Origin: JAEXOD01 sp963667875
GTDB lineage: Bacteria > Bacteroidota > Ignavibacteria > Ignavibacteriales > Melioribacteraceae
Length of the DNA stretch: 64,000 nt
Assembly: GCA_963667875.2 (NCBI GenBank)
Contig: CAXXGC010000002.1
Location: forward strand, 186,001 to 250,000
Direction of reading: 5' to 3'
In this document: one piece after another, positions 36,617 to 45,586 of the stretch
Position numbering within the stretch: position 1 is the stretch's first letter
Layout: each line of letters opens with the position of its first letter
The notes under the pieces: model-generated
The model's input: the letters and a program-made list of their open reading frames with translations, nothing else
What the model was told of the DNA's origin: nothing
The model's database searches: none
Program-made: the position numbers and the translations under genes

Positions 36617-39600
36617 GAAATAATACCTTCTTTAATTTTATTAAATATTATTTCAGGTTGATCTTTTCGAATATTAAATTTAACTTTTAAATATTTACTA
36701 ATTAATGCTTTTAATAACAATTCCGACATATTTATTGCCGAAAATCGGTTTACAACCCCATTTTCAACTAGAATTTTAATTAATTCATTTACATGAGTCT
36801 CATTATTTACTGAAAAGTACTCTAATCCGTTTTTACTTCTTTTCGGTTTACTTTTTGAATTTTCAACATTTGTTTTTGATACATTTCTGTTTATCATGTT
36901 TGACATTGAATCTTTAATAATGTTTTCTTCAATAAAATAATCACTGTTTCTTCGATTTAATAAAATTATTTTATTTAATGTTTTATAAATTGATGTTGGT
37001 TCAATAATATCTAAATCGTTAGAATAAAATTTATTGTATATTTTAATAAATTTTACTGTCATCGAATCTTCTAAAAAATAATAAAAGAAAGGACATTTAA
37101 CAAACCAGTTAAAAAATGGAAGACTTTCTTTTTCTTCCAAAAATTTATTATCATTTTCATCCAAAAGATTTAGATTATCGAGATTAATAGTATTAAGTTC
37201 CTCTTTTGTTAAGTTATTTATCACGTCAATATTTATTTGTTTTTTTACTTTATTGTCAATTTCTTTTTGAACTTCTTCCGAAAAATTGCTTTTTACCTCA
37301 GAAAATAATTTGTAAAATTCCGATTTACTCAGTTCCATAAGTATTTCGGATTGATATTGCATTAATTTATTTTGATTAAAAAAACTACCTATCATTTCCG
37401 GTAATATTTTATTTTTAATTATCAACAATTCCGGATATTTAATTTCCAGAATCTCAGCCGAAACGTAATTTGCTATTTCATTAATTAAATGATAATGAAT
37501 GGTTTTATACAGTTTCATAAAGGAATTTTCAGAGCTTAATAATTTATATGATACAACTTTTGCAATGTTAAGTTTTTTATCGTTTTCTTTAAATGTTGAC
37601 AAATATTTTTTAAATATATATTCATAATCACCAGATAATTTTTTTTCATTATCACCAGATAATTTTTTTTCATTATCATCGGAGGAATATTGGAATTTTA
37701 CATCTTTAAATTTTTCATCATTTAAAATTGTTTTAACTATTTTGGCTTCAATTTTAGATAATAACATGGTCCGTTGAATTAACGAAAAATTATAAAAATT
37801 TGCCCATATCATCAAAGTATTTTCATCTTTACTTAATGAATAATAATCATACCAAAATATTTTTTCCAAAACCCGGCCGGGGATTAAACTAAAATTTTTC
37901 TTTATTATTTTAACAATATTATCCTGAAAAACCGAATCATTACTAATAGGGTTGCGTCTTTCAAATTCAACCTGATTTAGTTTTTTGCTTGCCAATACTT
38001 CCTCAATAAATATTGCGTGCAAAAAAGCTATAATCATTCGATGCATCCAAACACCAAGTTTTTCATTTTCTGCAATTTGAGCAGTATCCAAAGAATTTAG
38101 TATGTAAAAAAATCTAATAAATATTTTCCCTAAAAACCCGGGATGAAAATATTCCTTGGGAAAATTTTTGTACCATTCAAGAATAACTTTTGAAAAATAA
38201 TCAAGTTTTTTAGCATAATCATTATCAAGAGAATACGGTTCGTCAATTTCTTCCTCATCATAATATTCGTCGTTATTATTTGGAGTTAATTCGTTCGTCC
38301 CAAAAGGGATTGCGTATTGCTGAGGTTGTCCGCTTCTAAATAATGCATTAACAATTATTCCAACAGCCCTCATATTTAATATTTCTTTAGAGACCTTATC
38401 TAGTGTTTTATCCAAAAATATTGTATAATAATTTTCGGTATCAAGTCTTTCAAAAATAACCCCAATAACACCCAACACATTATAAATAGAATAAATTGGG
38501 ATTTCTTGCCCTTTATGATTTACACCTATTGAAAGTCCTGTATATCCAATAATTCCCCCTAAATTATCTTCTTTCGATAACTCTTTCAATATATAATCAA
38601 TTCTGATATTCTTATTTTCAGATGAAGAATTTATCTTTTCAGCAAGCCCATATAGTGGTATTGTTCCATGCCACGGTTTATCATTTGTTACCTGTCCAAA
38701 CCATTGCTTTAACCCAAAAAAATACGAAGTTGTTTTTCGGGCAATATGCCTAATACTGCTTTTTGTTTCAATACGGCACAAATCAATGTAATTTGCTAAT
38801 GAAGGGTTTTGCAAAGTATTATTCTCTTTTTGATTTTTTATTAATCCTGTCATTTCCCTTGTAAGATTTACACGTAACCAAAGCTCAAAAATTAAGCTTG
38901 GATTAATTTTTATTGTTTCGGACAAAATAAAGCCGGAAACAAATTGTGCCGAATTTAATATTTCATCATCATATATGGTTCTAAAGGTATAACCGTCTGT
39001 AAGTATGTTATTATTAATTAAATACTTGAACAAATGAATTACTAATAAAGCTTTTTGGTTGCGTAAAATGGAAACATCAATATTTTTAACAACCAAATCG
39101 TTCCAAAAGATTTCCAATAATTTTTGACTGAAACTTTCTATATTTTCTTCTTTTTTGTTTGCATAGGCAAATAACAATTGTTTTTGTGTGCGGATTGGCA
39201 AATTAGCTGTAAACCTAAAAAATTCTTTTTGCATAAAAGAATCATTAATGCCCATTGACTCAAATATTTTTCCATACGTAACCATTAATTCCGGAATTTC
39301 GGTTTTTTTTGCCGGATTAAAGTTTCGTATTTTTATACTATATAAATTACTAATTACTTTTTCGTAAAGTGTACTTAAATTAACCCGTCTTTCAGGTTTT
39401 AATACTTTTAAAAAATATTGTTCTTCCAGTTTAGAAATCATTACATTGAGAGGGTGAAATTTTTTATCTTCCTGTTCTGCCTTAAAAAAGTTTATGTCCA
39501 TATTTTCCCATTGCTGTTTCCTAATTAAAAACGAATATAAGTTCAAATCACCACTTAAAACCGGTATTATTTGGGGAGTTGTAATATATTTACGCAAAGC

Positions 39601-40362
39601 CTCAATTACCGGCAATCCCTTTTTAAAATTTGTATCAATATCATCAAAGCATAATAGAAAGGCTTTTTTATTAATCGCCTTCAAACTTGCAAGAATAAAT
39701 TTATGGAAATTTTCTCCAAAATTGCGTGATGCATTTACTGTACGAATCCCTTGTTCAACTATAAACTCGCTATCAAGCCATTCTTTCCCGTTTAATCCAT
39801 TTTCTCCTATTCCATCTAACCCTGAAAGCCCTTCAGCTAAATCTTTATACGTGTCATACCACTTAGAATATTCCGAATTTTTGTCGTGCAAACATTCATC
39901 AAAAACACCTGTATATATTTCCACAATTTCTTTTATTTGCGAAATAAGATATAATACCACATGTCCTTTTTCTTCAATTAAAGTAGGATCAAATATTTTT
40001 AATACTTTTATATCTGGCCTAAGTTTTTGCAACTTTTCTTTTATTTCCAGTATTTTTTCATTTTTATCTTCAATATTTAAGTAATTTTGCCCGTTCGTTT
40101 TACCATTTAAAAAATTTAATAAACTCATCATTAATGTAGTTTTTCCACTTCCTCTTTCACCTGAAATAACAATTGTATCGTGAATCATTTTATATTCAAA
40201 ATGGTTTTCCGTATATTTTTTTGCCTTCTCAAGAGATTGTTCAATAAAATTTAATATTTCATTTAACTCTCTAAGGTGTATTATCTCTTCCATGGATGTA
40301 ATAGCATAAGCATCCCTATCATAACTCAAATCGATTAATATTTCATATTCTTTTTTGCTCAT
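36610..40362 (-). CDS. rdrA: RdrA, RADAR ATPase
   Basis: 1250 residues from the ATG at 40362 (a TTG at 40380 would add six). Walker A GERGSGKTT at about 68-76 and Walker B FLLCFDDID near 237 mark an N-terminal P-loop ATPase; the rest is helical with no recognised domain. RdrA assembles with the deaminase RdrB in RADAR systems and is needed for defence. The ATPase first, deaminase second order and the 7-base overlap are as expected. It is longer than the roughly 900 residues I recall for characterised RdrA, so it may be a divergent subtype. It carries a 24-base tandem repeat near 37630-37680. No small membrane accessory gene is adjacent. Codon use is as AT-rich as its neighbours. Confidence 0.82.
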   Translation of the reverse strand: MSKKEYEILIDLSYDRDAYAITSMEEIIHLRELNEILNFIEQSLEKAKKYTENHFEYKMIHDTIVISGERGSGKTTLMMSLLNFLNGKTNGQNYLNIEDKNEKILEIKEKLQKLRPDIKVLKIFDPTLIEEKGHVVLYLISQIKEIVEIYTGVFDECLHDKNSEYSKWYDTYKDLAEGLSGLDGIGENGLNGKEWLDSEFIVEQGIRTVNASRNFGENFHKFILASLKAINKKAFLLCFDDIDTNFKKGLPVIEALRKYITTPQIIPVLSGDLNLYSFLIRKQQWENMDINFFKAEQEDKKFHPLNVMISKLEEQYFLKVLKPERRVNLSTLYEKVISNLYSIKIRNFNPAKKTEIPELMVTYGKIFESMGINDSFMQKEFFRFTANLPIRTQKQLLFAYANKKEENIESFSQKLLEIFWNDLVVKNIDVSILRNQKALLVIHLFKYLINNNILTDGYTFRTIYDDEILNSAQFVSGFILSETIKINPSLIFELWLRVNLTREMTGLIKNQKENNTLQNPSLANYIDLCRIETKSSIRHIARKTTSYFFGLKQWFGQVTNDKPWHGTIPLYGLAEKINSSSENKNIRIDYILKELSKEDNLGGIIGYTGLSIGVNHKGQEIPIYSIYNVLGVIGVIFERLDTENYYTIFLDKTLDKVSKEILNMRAVGIIVNALFRSGQPQQYAIPFGTNELTPNNNDEYYDEEEIDEPYSLDNDYAKKLDYFSKVILEWYKNFPKEYFHPGFLGKIFIRFFYILNSLDTAQIAENEKLGVWMHRMIIAFLHAIFIEEVLASKKLNQVEFERRNPISNDSVFQDNIVKIIKKNFSLIPGRVLEKIFWYDYYSLSKDENTLMIWANFYNFSLIQRTMLLSKIEAKIVKTILNDEKFKDVKFQYSSDDNEKKLSGDNEKKLSGDYEYIFKKYLSTFKENDKKLNIAKVVSYKLLSSENSFMKLYKTIHYHLINEIANYVSAEILEIKYPELLIIKNKILPEMIGSFFNQNKLMQYQSEILMELSKSEFYKLFSEVKSNFSEEVQKEIDNKVKKQINIDVINNLTKEELNTINLDNLNLLDENDNKFLEEKESLPFFNWFVKCPFFYYFLEDSMTVKFIKIYNKFYSNDLDIIEPTSIYKTLNKIILLNRRNSDYFIEENIIKDSMSNMINRNVSKTNVENSKSKPKRSKNGLEYFSVNNETHVNELIKILVENGVVNRFSAINMSELLLKALISKYLKVKFNIRKDQPEIIFNKIKEGIISW
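37627..37680 (-). repeat. In-frame 24-base tandem repeat inside rdrA
   Basis: The unit containing ATCACCAGATAATTTTTTTT recurs with 24-base period about 2.3 times, giving NEKKLSGD twice plus a degenerate copy (DDNEKK) in the protein. Copy-number change would keep the frame; it marks a flexible loop. Confidence 0.75.
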
Positions 40363-40686
40363 AGCACTCTTTATCTCCAATTAATATTTTTAAACAAAAT
40401 TAATGTGTAATAAAAACGGAATTGAGTTTTAGATTAAATAAGGGGATTATAACAAATGCAAAAACTAAGCGGATAATGCCCGTCAAGGAAATAGTTCCTT
40501 TTATCAAATAACCTCAATTTTCCAATTAAATATACAACCGCAACGCCAATATTTTAAATTAAATTAATACTTAATTAATTACAAGTATTTTTTTATAAAT
40601 CCGTAATATTAGATGTATTATTTATAAATATTTTAAATAATAACTTATATTTGGTATGTATTTTTAACATTTAAGAATTATAAATT
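40363..40686. other. Divergent intergenic region between rdrA and trmO
   Basis: 324 bases, AT-rich, expected to hold both promoters. The only structure I see is a small inverted repeat AAGGAA-ATAG-TTCCTT at 40485-40500. No open frame of interest. Confidence 0.5.
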
Positions 40687-41484
40687 ATGTTACATCAATT
40701 TTCGTTTACCCCCATTGGTTATTTACATTCCGAACAAAAATACAGATACGAAACACCGCGCCAGGGAGTATTGGCCGGGGATTCAATTTCGGTTATTAAA
40801 TTAAATCCGCAACAAAATTTTGAACAGGCTGTTATTGAATTGGACGGATTTGACCGTATATGGGTAATATATTTGTTCCATTTAAATACTAATTGGAAAC
40901 CAATGGTTACACCACCAAGGCATACACGTAAAAAAATTGGGGTATTTGCAACACGTTCTCCTCACCGACCAAACAATATAGGAATAAGCTGCGTGAAACT
41001 GGAAAAAGTGGATGGATTAAATATTTATATTTCTCAATCCGATATTTTGGACGGTTCGCCTATTGTTGATATAAAACCGTATCTTCCCTATTCCGATTCA
41101 TTCCCCGATGTTAAAACTGGCTGGGTTAAGCAGGATTTTGAAAACAAATTTGATGTTATTTATTCCACTCTTGCTCAGTCGCAAATGGACTGGTTAAAAG
41201 AAACAGCAAATATTAACTTAAGAAATTTCGCTAAACTACAATTGGAATTTAAACCAACCGATACATCGCGTAAAAGAATCTCTAAAGAAATTATTGACGA
41301 AAAAATTATATATACGCTTGCTTATAGAACATGGCGTATTTTATTTAATGTAAATGATGAAAGAAAAGCAATAGAGATTTTAGGAATTAAATCCGGTTAT
41401 ACTCTGGATGAATTAAGCAATCAACTGGAGGATAAATATTCCGATAAATTGATTCATCAACAATTCTTAAGAATAAGACTGTAA
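40687..41484 (+). CDS. trmO: TrmO/TsaA-family tRNA m6t6A37 methyltransferase
   Basis: 265 residues. The TsaA-like beta-barrel domain (about 1-150) is clear: FTPIGYLHSEQKYRYETPRQ, VIELDGFDRIWVIYLFH, GVFATRSPHRPNNIGIS, DGSPIVDIKPYLPYSD. TrmO uses S-adenosylmethionine to methylate N6-threonylcarbamoyladenosine at position 37 of certain tRNAs. The C-terminal ~100 residues (QSQMDWLKE, YRTWRILFNVND) match the extension of longer TrmO proteins. It stands alone, divergent from the RADAR operon; no functional link with RADAR is implied other than proximity. Shine-Dalgarno is weak. Confidence 0.92.
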   Translation: MLHQFSFTPIGYLHSEQKYRYETPRQGVLAGDSISVIKLNPQQNFEQAVIELDGFDRIWVIYLFHLNTNWKPMVTPPRHTRKKIGVFATRSPHRPNNIGISCVKLEKVDGLNIYISQSDILDGSPIVDIKPYLPYSDSFPDVKTGWVKQDFENKFDVIYSTLAQSQMDWLKETANINLRNFAKLQLEFKPTDTSRKRISKEIIDEKIIYTLAYRTWRILFNVNDERKAIEILGIKSGYTLDELSNQLEDKYSDKLIHQQFLRIRL

Positions 41485-41519
41485 TAATTTTAGGTTAAGT
41501 TTGAATGTAATTATTACAG
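41479..41519. terminator. Inverted repeat between convergent trmO and chemoreceptor genes
   Basis: CTGTAATAATT (41479-41489) and AATTATTACAG (41509-41519) are perfect 11-base complements around a 19-base loop, starting inside the trmO stop region. Probable bidirectional end of transcription. Confidence 0.5.
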
Positions 41520-41532
41520 CCTTATGGTTTTA

Positions 41533-43596
41533 TTAATACTTTCGTAGTTTTTTCGATTCGGATAATACCATTTGAGTATTTTTAATTTTAAAAGTTTCAA
41601 CAACTTTTTGCAAATTGTCTGTCAATCGGTTCAAGTCTTCAGTTGCTCTGGCAACTTGTTGAATTCCTGCTGAAGATTCATGAATTACATTCGACATACC
41701 TTCAATACTGCTGCTAATGGATTCTGCTGTTGTAGATTGTTCTTCACTAGCAGATGCAACTTGTACAACAATATCAAATAATTCAACTGACGCGCTAATT
41801 ATTAAATCCAAAGATTCTCCTGCCTGATTTGCCAGTTTAGTACCGTTTTCAACTTCTATTTTCCCCTGATCCATTGATTGAACAGCTCCACGGGTATCAA
41901 TCTGAATTTGTTTAATCATTACTCCTATTTCTTTAGTAGCTTTTGTTGTCCTTTCAGCTAATTTTCTAACTTCATCGGCAACAACCGCAAAACCTCTTCC
42001 TTGTTCACCCGCACGGGCAGCTTCAATTGCGGCATTTAAGGCAAGAAGATTTGTTTGATCTGCAATATCATTAATAACTTGAATGATTTGTCCAATCTGT
42101 TCGCTGCTTTTCCCTAATTTATCAACAGTATTCCCGGCATTTAACACAACTTCCGATATTTTATTCATTCCTATAACTGTGTTATTTACAATTTTTCCAC
42201 CAGCTTTTGCTATTTCTCCGGCATCTTTGGCTTTTTCTGCGGCCCTGGAAATATTTTTTGTATTTTCAATAATTGTCGAGGTCATTTCTTCAACAGCGGA
42301 AGCAACTTCCGTAACTTGGGAACTCTGTTCCTCAGATCCTGTAGCCATTTGTTCCGCACTAGCAGATATTTCACTGCTTGCACTAGCCGTTGATTGAACA
42401 GCTTCGTTAACATCAGTAATTACCTGATTTAATGAAGCACATAAATTATTAACATCTTTTTTTAATAAATCAAAATCGCCTTTAAAATCTTGTTCAATTT
42501 TTGCTGTTAAATCTCCTGTTGCAAGAATAGTTAAAACTTTTTGAGTTTCTTGAATTGGGTTAACTATTGCCGCTAATGTATTATTAAATCCATAAACTAT
42601 TTCTTTATACCCGCCTTCAAATAATAAAGCATTTCCTCTAACATTCAAATGTCCTTCTAAAGCGTTTTTAGTAACATTATTTATTTCGGATTGAAGGTTT
42701 TGAAGAGTTTTAACAATTGTATTTAGTCCCGGAGCGAGAATATCTTTTGAATCATAAGGAGGGATATGAATTGATAAATCCCCCTTTGAAACCGAATGCA
42801 TTGCATTAATAAAATTGTATAGTTTTTCGGAAAAATGGTCCATAGTTTGAGCCATTAATCCAATTTCATCGTGTGTTTGTATATTTAATCTGTTTTCAAG
42901 ATGTCCTTTACTCATTTCTTCGAGTACCGCAACGGTTTTAGTAATTGGTACACGAATAATCTTTGCTATATAATTAGCAAACAAAACTGCAATAAATGTA
43001 CACAATACAATTAATATAATCATTAATGTAATTGTTGACTTAATAGTCTCGTCAAAATAAACATCTGCTTCCTCCGATTCTTTTTCAATTGAGACACTAA
43101 CTATTTCCAAATTTTCATGAAATTTTGATCTTATTTGATCAATCTGTGCATCAATACTTGATAATTTATTCATTGCTTCCGGGGAATTATCATTAATAAG
43201 CGGAATAATCTCATTTTCAAACATGTTTAGATATTGATTATAATCTTGTTGGATTTCACTTGCCACTTTTTTTTCTTCATCAGTATCAACTATAGTATTA
43301 ATTAACTGCAAGTTTTTTTCTTTTTCATTTTTATCGTTGTTCAATAATTGTTTAGTTTGGTCAACATTTTTGTTTATAATTCCATCAGCAATGTGCGAAT
43401 ATATTTCCTCAACTCCTTTTCCAATCTTTGAGATATTAAGAGCATCAGCAGCTCTTTTAGCTCCAGCATCTTGCAGCTCTGTTAGCTTATTCATTTTAGT
43501 ATAAAAGAAAATATTTAATAAAACAAACATTGCTGTTAACGATAAAAAACCAACTATTAACTTTTGACCAATTTTTAAGTTGTTAAACCAGTACAT
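41533..43596 (-). CDS. Chemoreceptor (MCP) co-transcribed with a porin
   Basis: 687 residues. TM1 (about 12-31), four-helix periplasmic sensor (32-186), TM2 (about 187-209, TLMIILIVLCTFIAVLFAN), HAMP (210-262), one further di-HAMP-like unit (about 270-390; SKGDLSIHIPPYD, GHLNVRGNALLFEGGYKEIV, LATGDLTAKIEQDFKGDF), then the signalling hairpin with NDIADQTNLLALNAAIEAAR and GFAVVADEVRKLAERTT. It is more distant from the two receptors of the island than they are from each other. AGGAGAGG precedes the ATG. It starts 17 bases after an OprB-like porin, which suggests sensing of the compound the porin admits. Confidence 0.94.
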   Translation of the reverse strand: MYWFNNLKIGQKLIVGFLSLTAMFVLLNIFFYTKMNKLTELQDAGAKRAADALNISKIGKGVEEIYSHIADGIINKNVDQTKQLLNNDKNEKEKNLQLINTIVDTDEEKKVASEIQQDYNQYLNMFENEIIPLINDNSPEAMNKLSSIDAQIDQIRSKFHENLEIVSVSIEKESEEADVYFDETIKSTITLMIILIVLCTFIAVLFANYIAKIIRVPITKTVAVLEEMSKGHLENRLNIQTHDEIGLMAQTMDHFSEKLYNFINAMHSVSKGDLSIHIPPYDSKDILAPGLNTIVKTLQNLQSEINNVTKNALEGHLNVRGNALLFEGGYKEIVYGFNNTLAAIVNPIQETQKVLTILATGDLTAKIEQDFKGDFDLLKKDVNNLCASLNQVITDVNEAVQSTASASSEISASAEQMATGSEEQSSQVTEVASAVEEMTSTIIENTKNISRAAEKAKDAGEIAKAGGKIVNNTVIGMNKISEVVLNAGNTVDKLGKSSEQIGQIIQVINDIADQTNLLALNAAIEAARAGEQGRGFAVVADEVRKLAERTTKATKEIGVMIKQIQIDTRGAVQSMDQGKIEVENGTKLANQAGESLDLIISASVELFDIVVQVASASEEQSTTAESISSSIEGMSNVIHESSAGIQQVARATEDLNRLTDNLQKVVETFKIKNTQMVLSESKKLRKY

Positions 43597-43613
43597 TTTT
43601 ACCTCTCCTAAAT

Positions 43614-44897
43614 TTAAAGAATTAATTCCATCCTTGTAAAAAATACCAATGTATTTTTTGTTGAATAGGAATATGTTGGATTAATTATATATTGAAAATC
43701 GGGTTGAATTTTTATCCAGTTTGTTAAATTAAATGAATAAGATAACTCTAAAATCATCTCATATTTTTTTAATTTAAGATTTTCTAAAACCTCCATATTT
43801 TTCATATAATCCGCAGATAAATGCACTATTGCAACCGCTAATCCAAATTCACTCTGTTCAGTAAACATACCATCCAGTTTAATTCCACTTTCTAAAGAAA
43901 AATCGATCGGATTTATTTTTTTATTTGCGTAACCAAATCTTAAAAAGCCAAAAGTATTTAATTCACTATTTAATAATTTTTGCAAAATTAAATAAAAGCC
44001 ATAATTTTTTTCAAACAACCCTTTAGGTAGATAGTCAACTGATAATTCCGTTGTTTCACAATTTTTAGTATAAGTCCAGCCGCCTAATGAAATTTTTAGA
44101 TTCATTAAATCATCAGGAAGTTCTTCATAACCAACTTCGCCGACAATTAATAATCCATCATCTTTTGCCAATTTAATTTGTGTCCCCTCAGGTTTGTCAG
44201 GATCACCGGACACACCATCAAAAACAGCAATTTTTGCAAAAATATTTTCATTTTCATATTTTAATCTTACAGCTAAAGAAGTAGTAGGAAAGATGGAAGG
44301 ACCGTTGATGCCGCTTTGTGAAAAATCAGGGCCAATCCCGAATGAAGGATTGATAAATAAACCCGAATTATCATCTACATCAAATTCGGAATTGAGATCA
44401 TATAAACCCGTTAAAACCGAAAACTTATCGTCAAAAAGTCTTTTTTCGATAAACAATTGATATAACTTCCAAGTTGAATAAGCTTCAATATTGCTTATTC
44501 CTTGAATTGTGCCTACAAAATCATTTGGTGCCCCACCGCTATTGCCCAAAAACTGAACAAATATGTTAGTATTATTAAGACCAATACTTTTACCCAAATC
44601 AGAGTTTAATATTAAATCAATATTATCTAAGGTCGTTGTTCCCTTTTTTATATTGCCGGATAAATTAGTAAATAATTCCCCTTTATACACAAATTCGAAT
44701 TCAAAACCATAATCGCTAAGTCTATTTCGTAAACCGAACCAATCTCCGGTAAATTGACTTCTATCTAAAATCGAGTCGCCTTCATTTTTTTCTTGAGCTA
44801 GACTACCGCCATATAATAATACAAAAAGAATTGCCTGGATTATTACGTACTTAACTATACTACAATCACAATTTTTTTTTCGAATATCAGCGTCTAT
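43614..44897 (-). CDS. OprB-like carbohydrate porin, apparent ATA start
   Basis: The frame is open well upstream of the first ordinary start (GTG at 44690). That GTG would cut off a signal peptide (KYVIIQAILFVLLYGGSLAQ) and the typical OprB opening TGDWFGLRNRLSDYG. Read from an ATA at 44897, the protein has 427 residues, basic n-region, signal peptide, and a beta-strand-rich barrel with GVSGDPDKPEGTQ and GGWTYT phrases. A perfect AGGAGG (44905-44910) lies 7 bases before the ATA, and no ATG, GTG or TTG is in frame between there and 44692. Either initiation is non-canonical or an ATG has been changed. OprB porins admit sugars through the outer membrane; here it is paired with a chemoreceptor. 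Confidence 0.78.
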   Translation of the reverse strand: MDADIRKKNCDCSIVKYVIIQAILFVLLYGGSLAQEKNEGDSILDRSQFTGDWFGLRNRLSDYGFEFEFVYKGELFTNLSGNIKKGTTTLDNIDLILNSDLGKSIGLNNTNIFVQFLGNSGGAPNDFVGTIQGISNIEAYSTWKLYQLFIEKRLFDDKFSVLTGLYDLNSEFDVDDNSGLFINPSFGIGPDFSQSGINGPSIFPTTSLAVRLKYENENIFAKIAVFDGVSGDPDKPEGTQIKLAKDDGLLIVGEVGYEELPDDLMNLKISLGGWTYTKNCETTELSVDYLPKGLFEKNYGFYLILQKLLNSELNTFGFLRFGYANKKINPIDFSLESGIKLDGMFTEQSEFGLAVAIVHLSADYMKNMEVLENLKLKKYEMILELSYSFNLTNWIKIQPDFQYIINPTYSYSTKNTLVFFTRMELIL

Positions 44898-44910
44898 CGT
44901 AAAACCTCCT

Positions 44911-45547
44911 GATTTCTTATCATAAAAAATAATTTAGTTTCTACATAAATCAATTATGGCAGGTTTATAAATTTTATGCATTATGTTAAATTGATAAATT
45001 AATTATCTACCATCATTCTTCAAAAAAATACTGACAATTATTTTAATTATTATTAATAGTTATATTTAGACCTCCCAACTAATTTTAATTTATACTAATA
45101 TTATTAAACCTAATAAAATTAATAAATACGACATCAGATAATTAATTATTATAGTTATTACCACATTTTGTTTAAACACACTTCATATAATCGTAATTAT
45201 CTAATAAAACTTTAATTGTAATATAAAACATGGCGTTAATAATAATATTACTATTAATTATTTTAGTAGTCCCGAGGTTTTTTATGTTTCTTAGACTATT
45301 TTTTTGTTAAATATATTCACTATAAAATAAATGTAATGTAATTTATTCCAAAAATACTTTCATATTAAATGATTGGTTAAACCGAAACGGGTTTACATTA
45401 TCATTTGAACTGATTATTTATATCAATTTACAATAAGCGATTCGGAATTTTAGTTTTGCGATTTTGAATTTAAGTAAATAGAAGAATGAGAGGTAAAAGA
45501 TAACTAAAAGTATTAAGATAATAAATTAACGAATTACAATTATTTAA
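44911..45547. other. Long AT-rich gap between porin and adenine deaminase genes
   Basis: About 640 bases, extremely AT-rich. I see no open frame, RNA gene or strong repeat. The porin promoter must be near 44915-45000. Confidence 0.5.
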
Positions 45548-45571
45548 GCGGAGAGTATAGTTTCTCTCCGC
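45548..45571 (-). terminator. Hairpin after the adenine deaminase gene
   Basis: GCGGAGAG / CTCTCCGC, perfect 8-base stem with an 8-base loop, 16 bases past the stop. The T tract that follows on the minus strand is weak. Confidence 0.6.
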
Positions 45572-45586
45572 ATTTACTTCAAAAAT

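Noticed and set aside
39494..40084. 196-codon open frame on the plus strand
   Set aside because: Antisense shadow of the rdrA ATPase domain.
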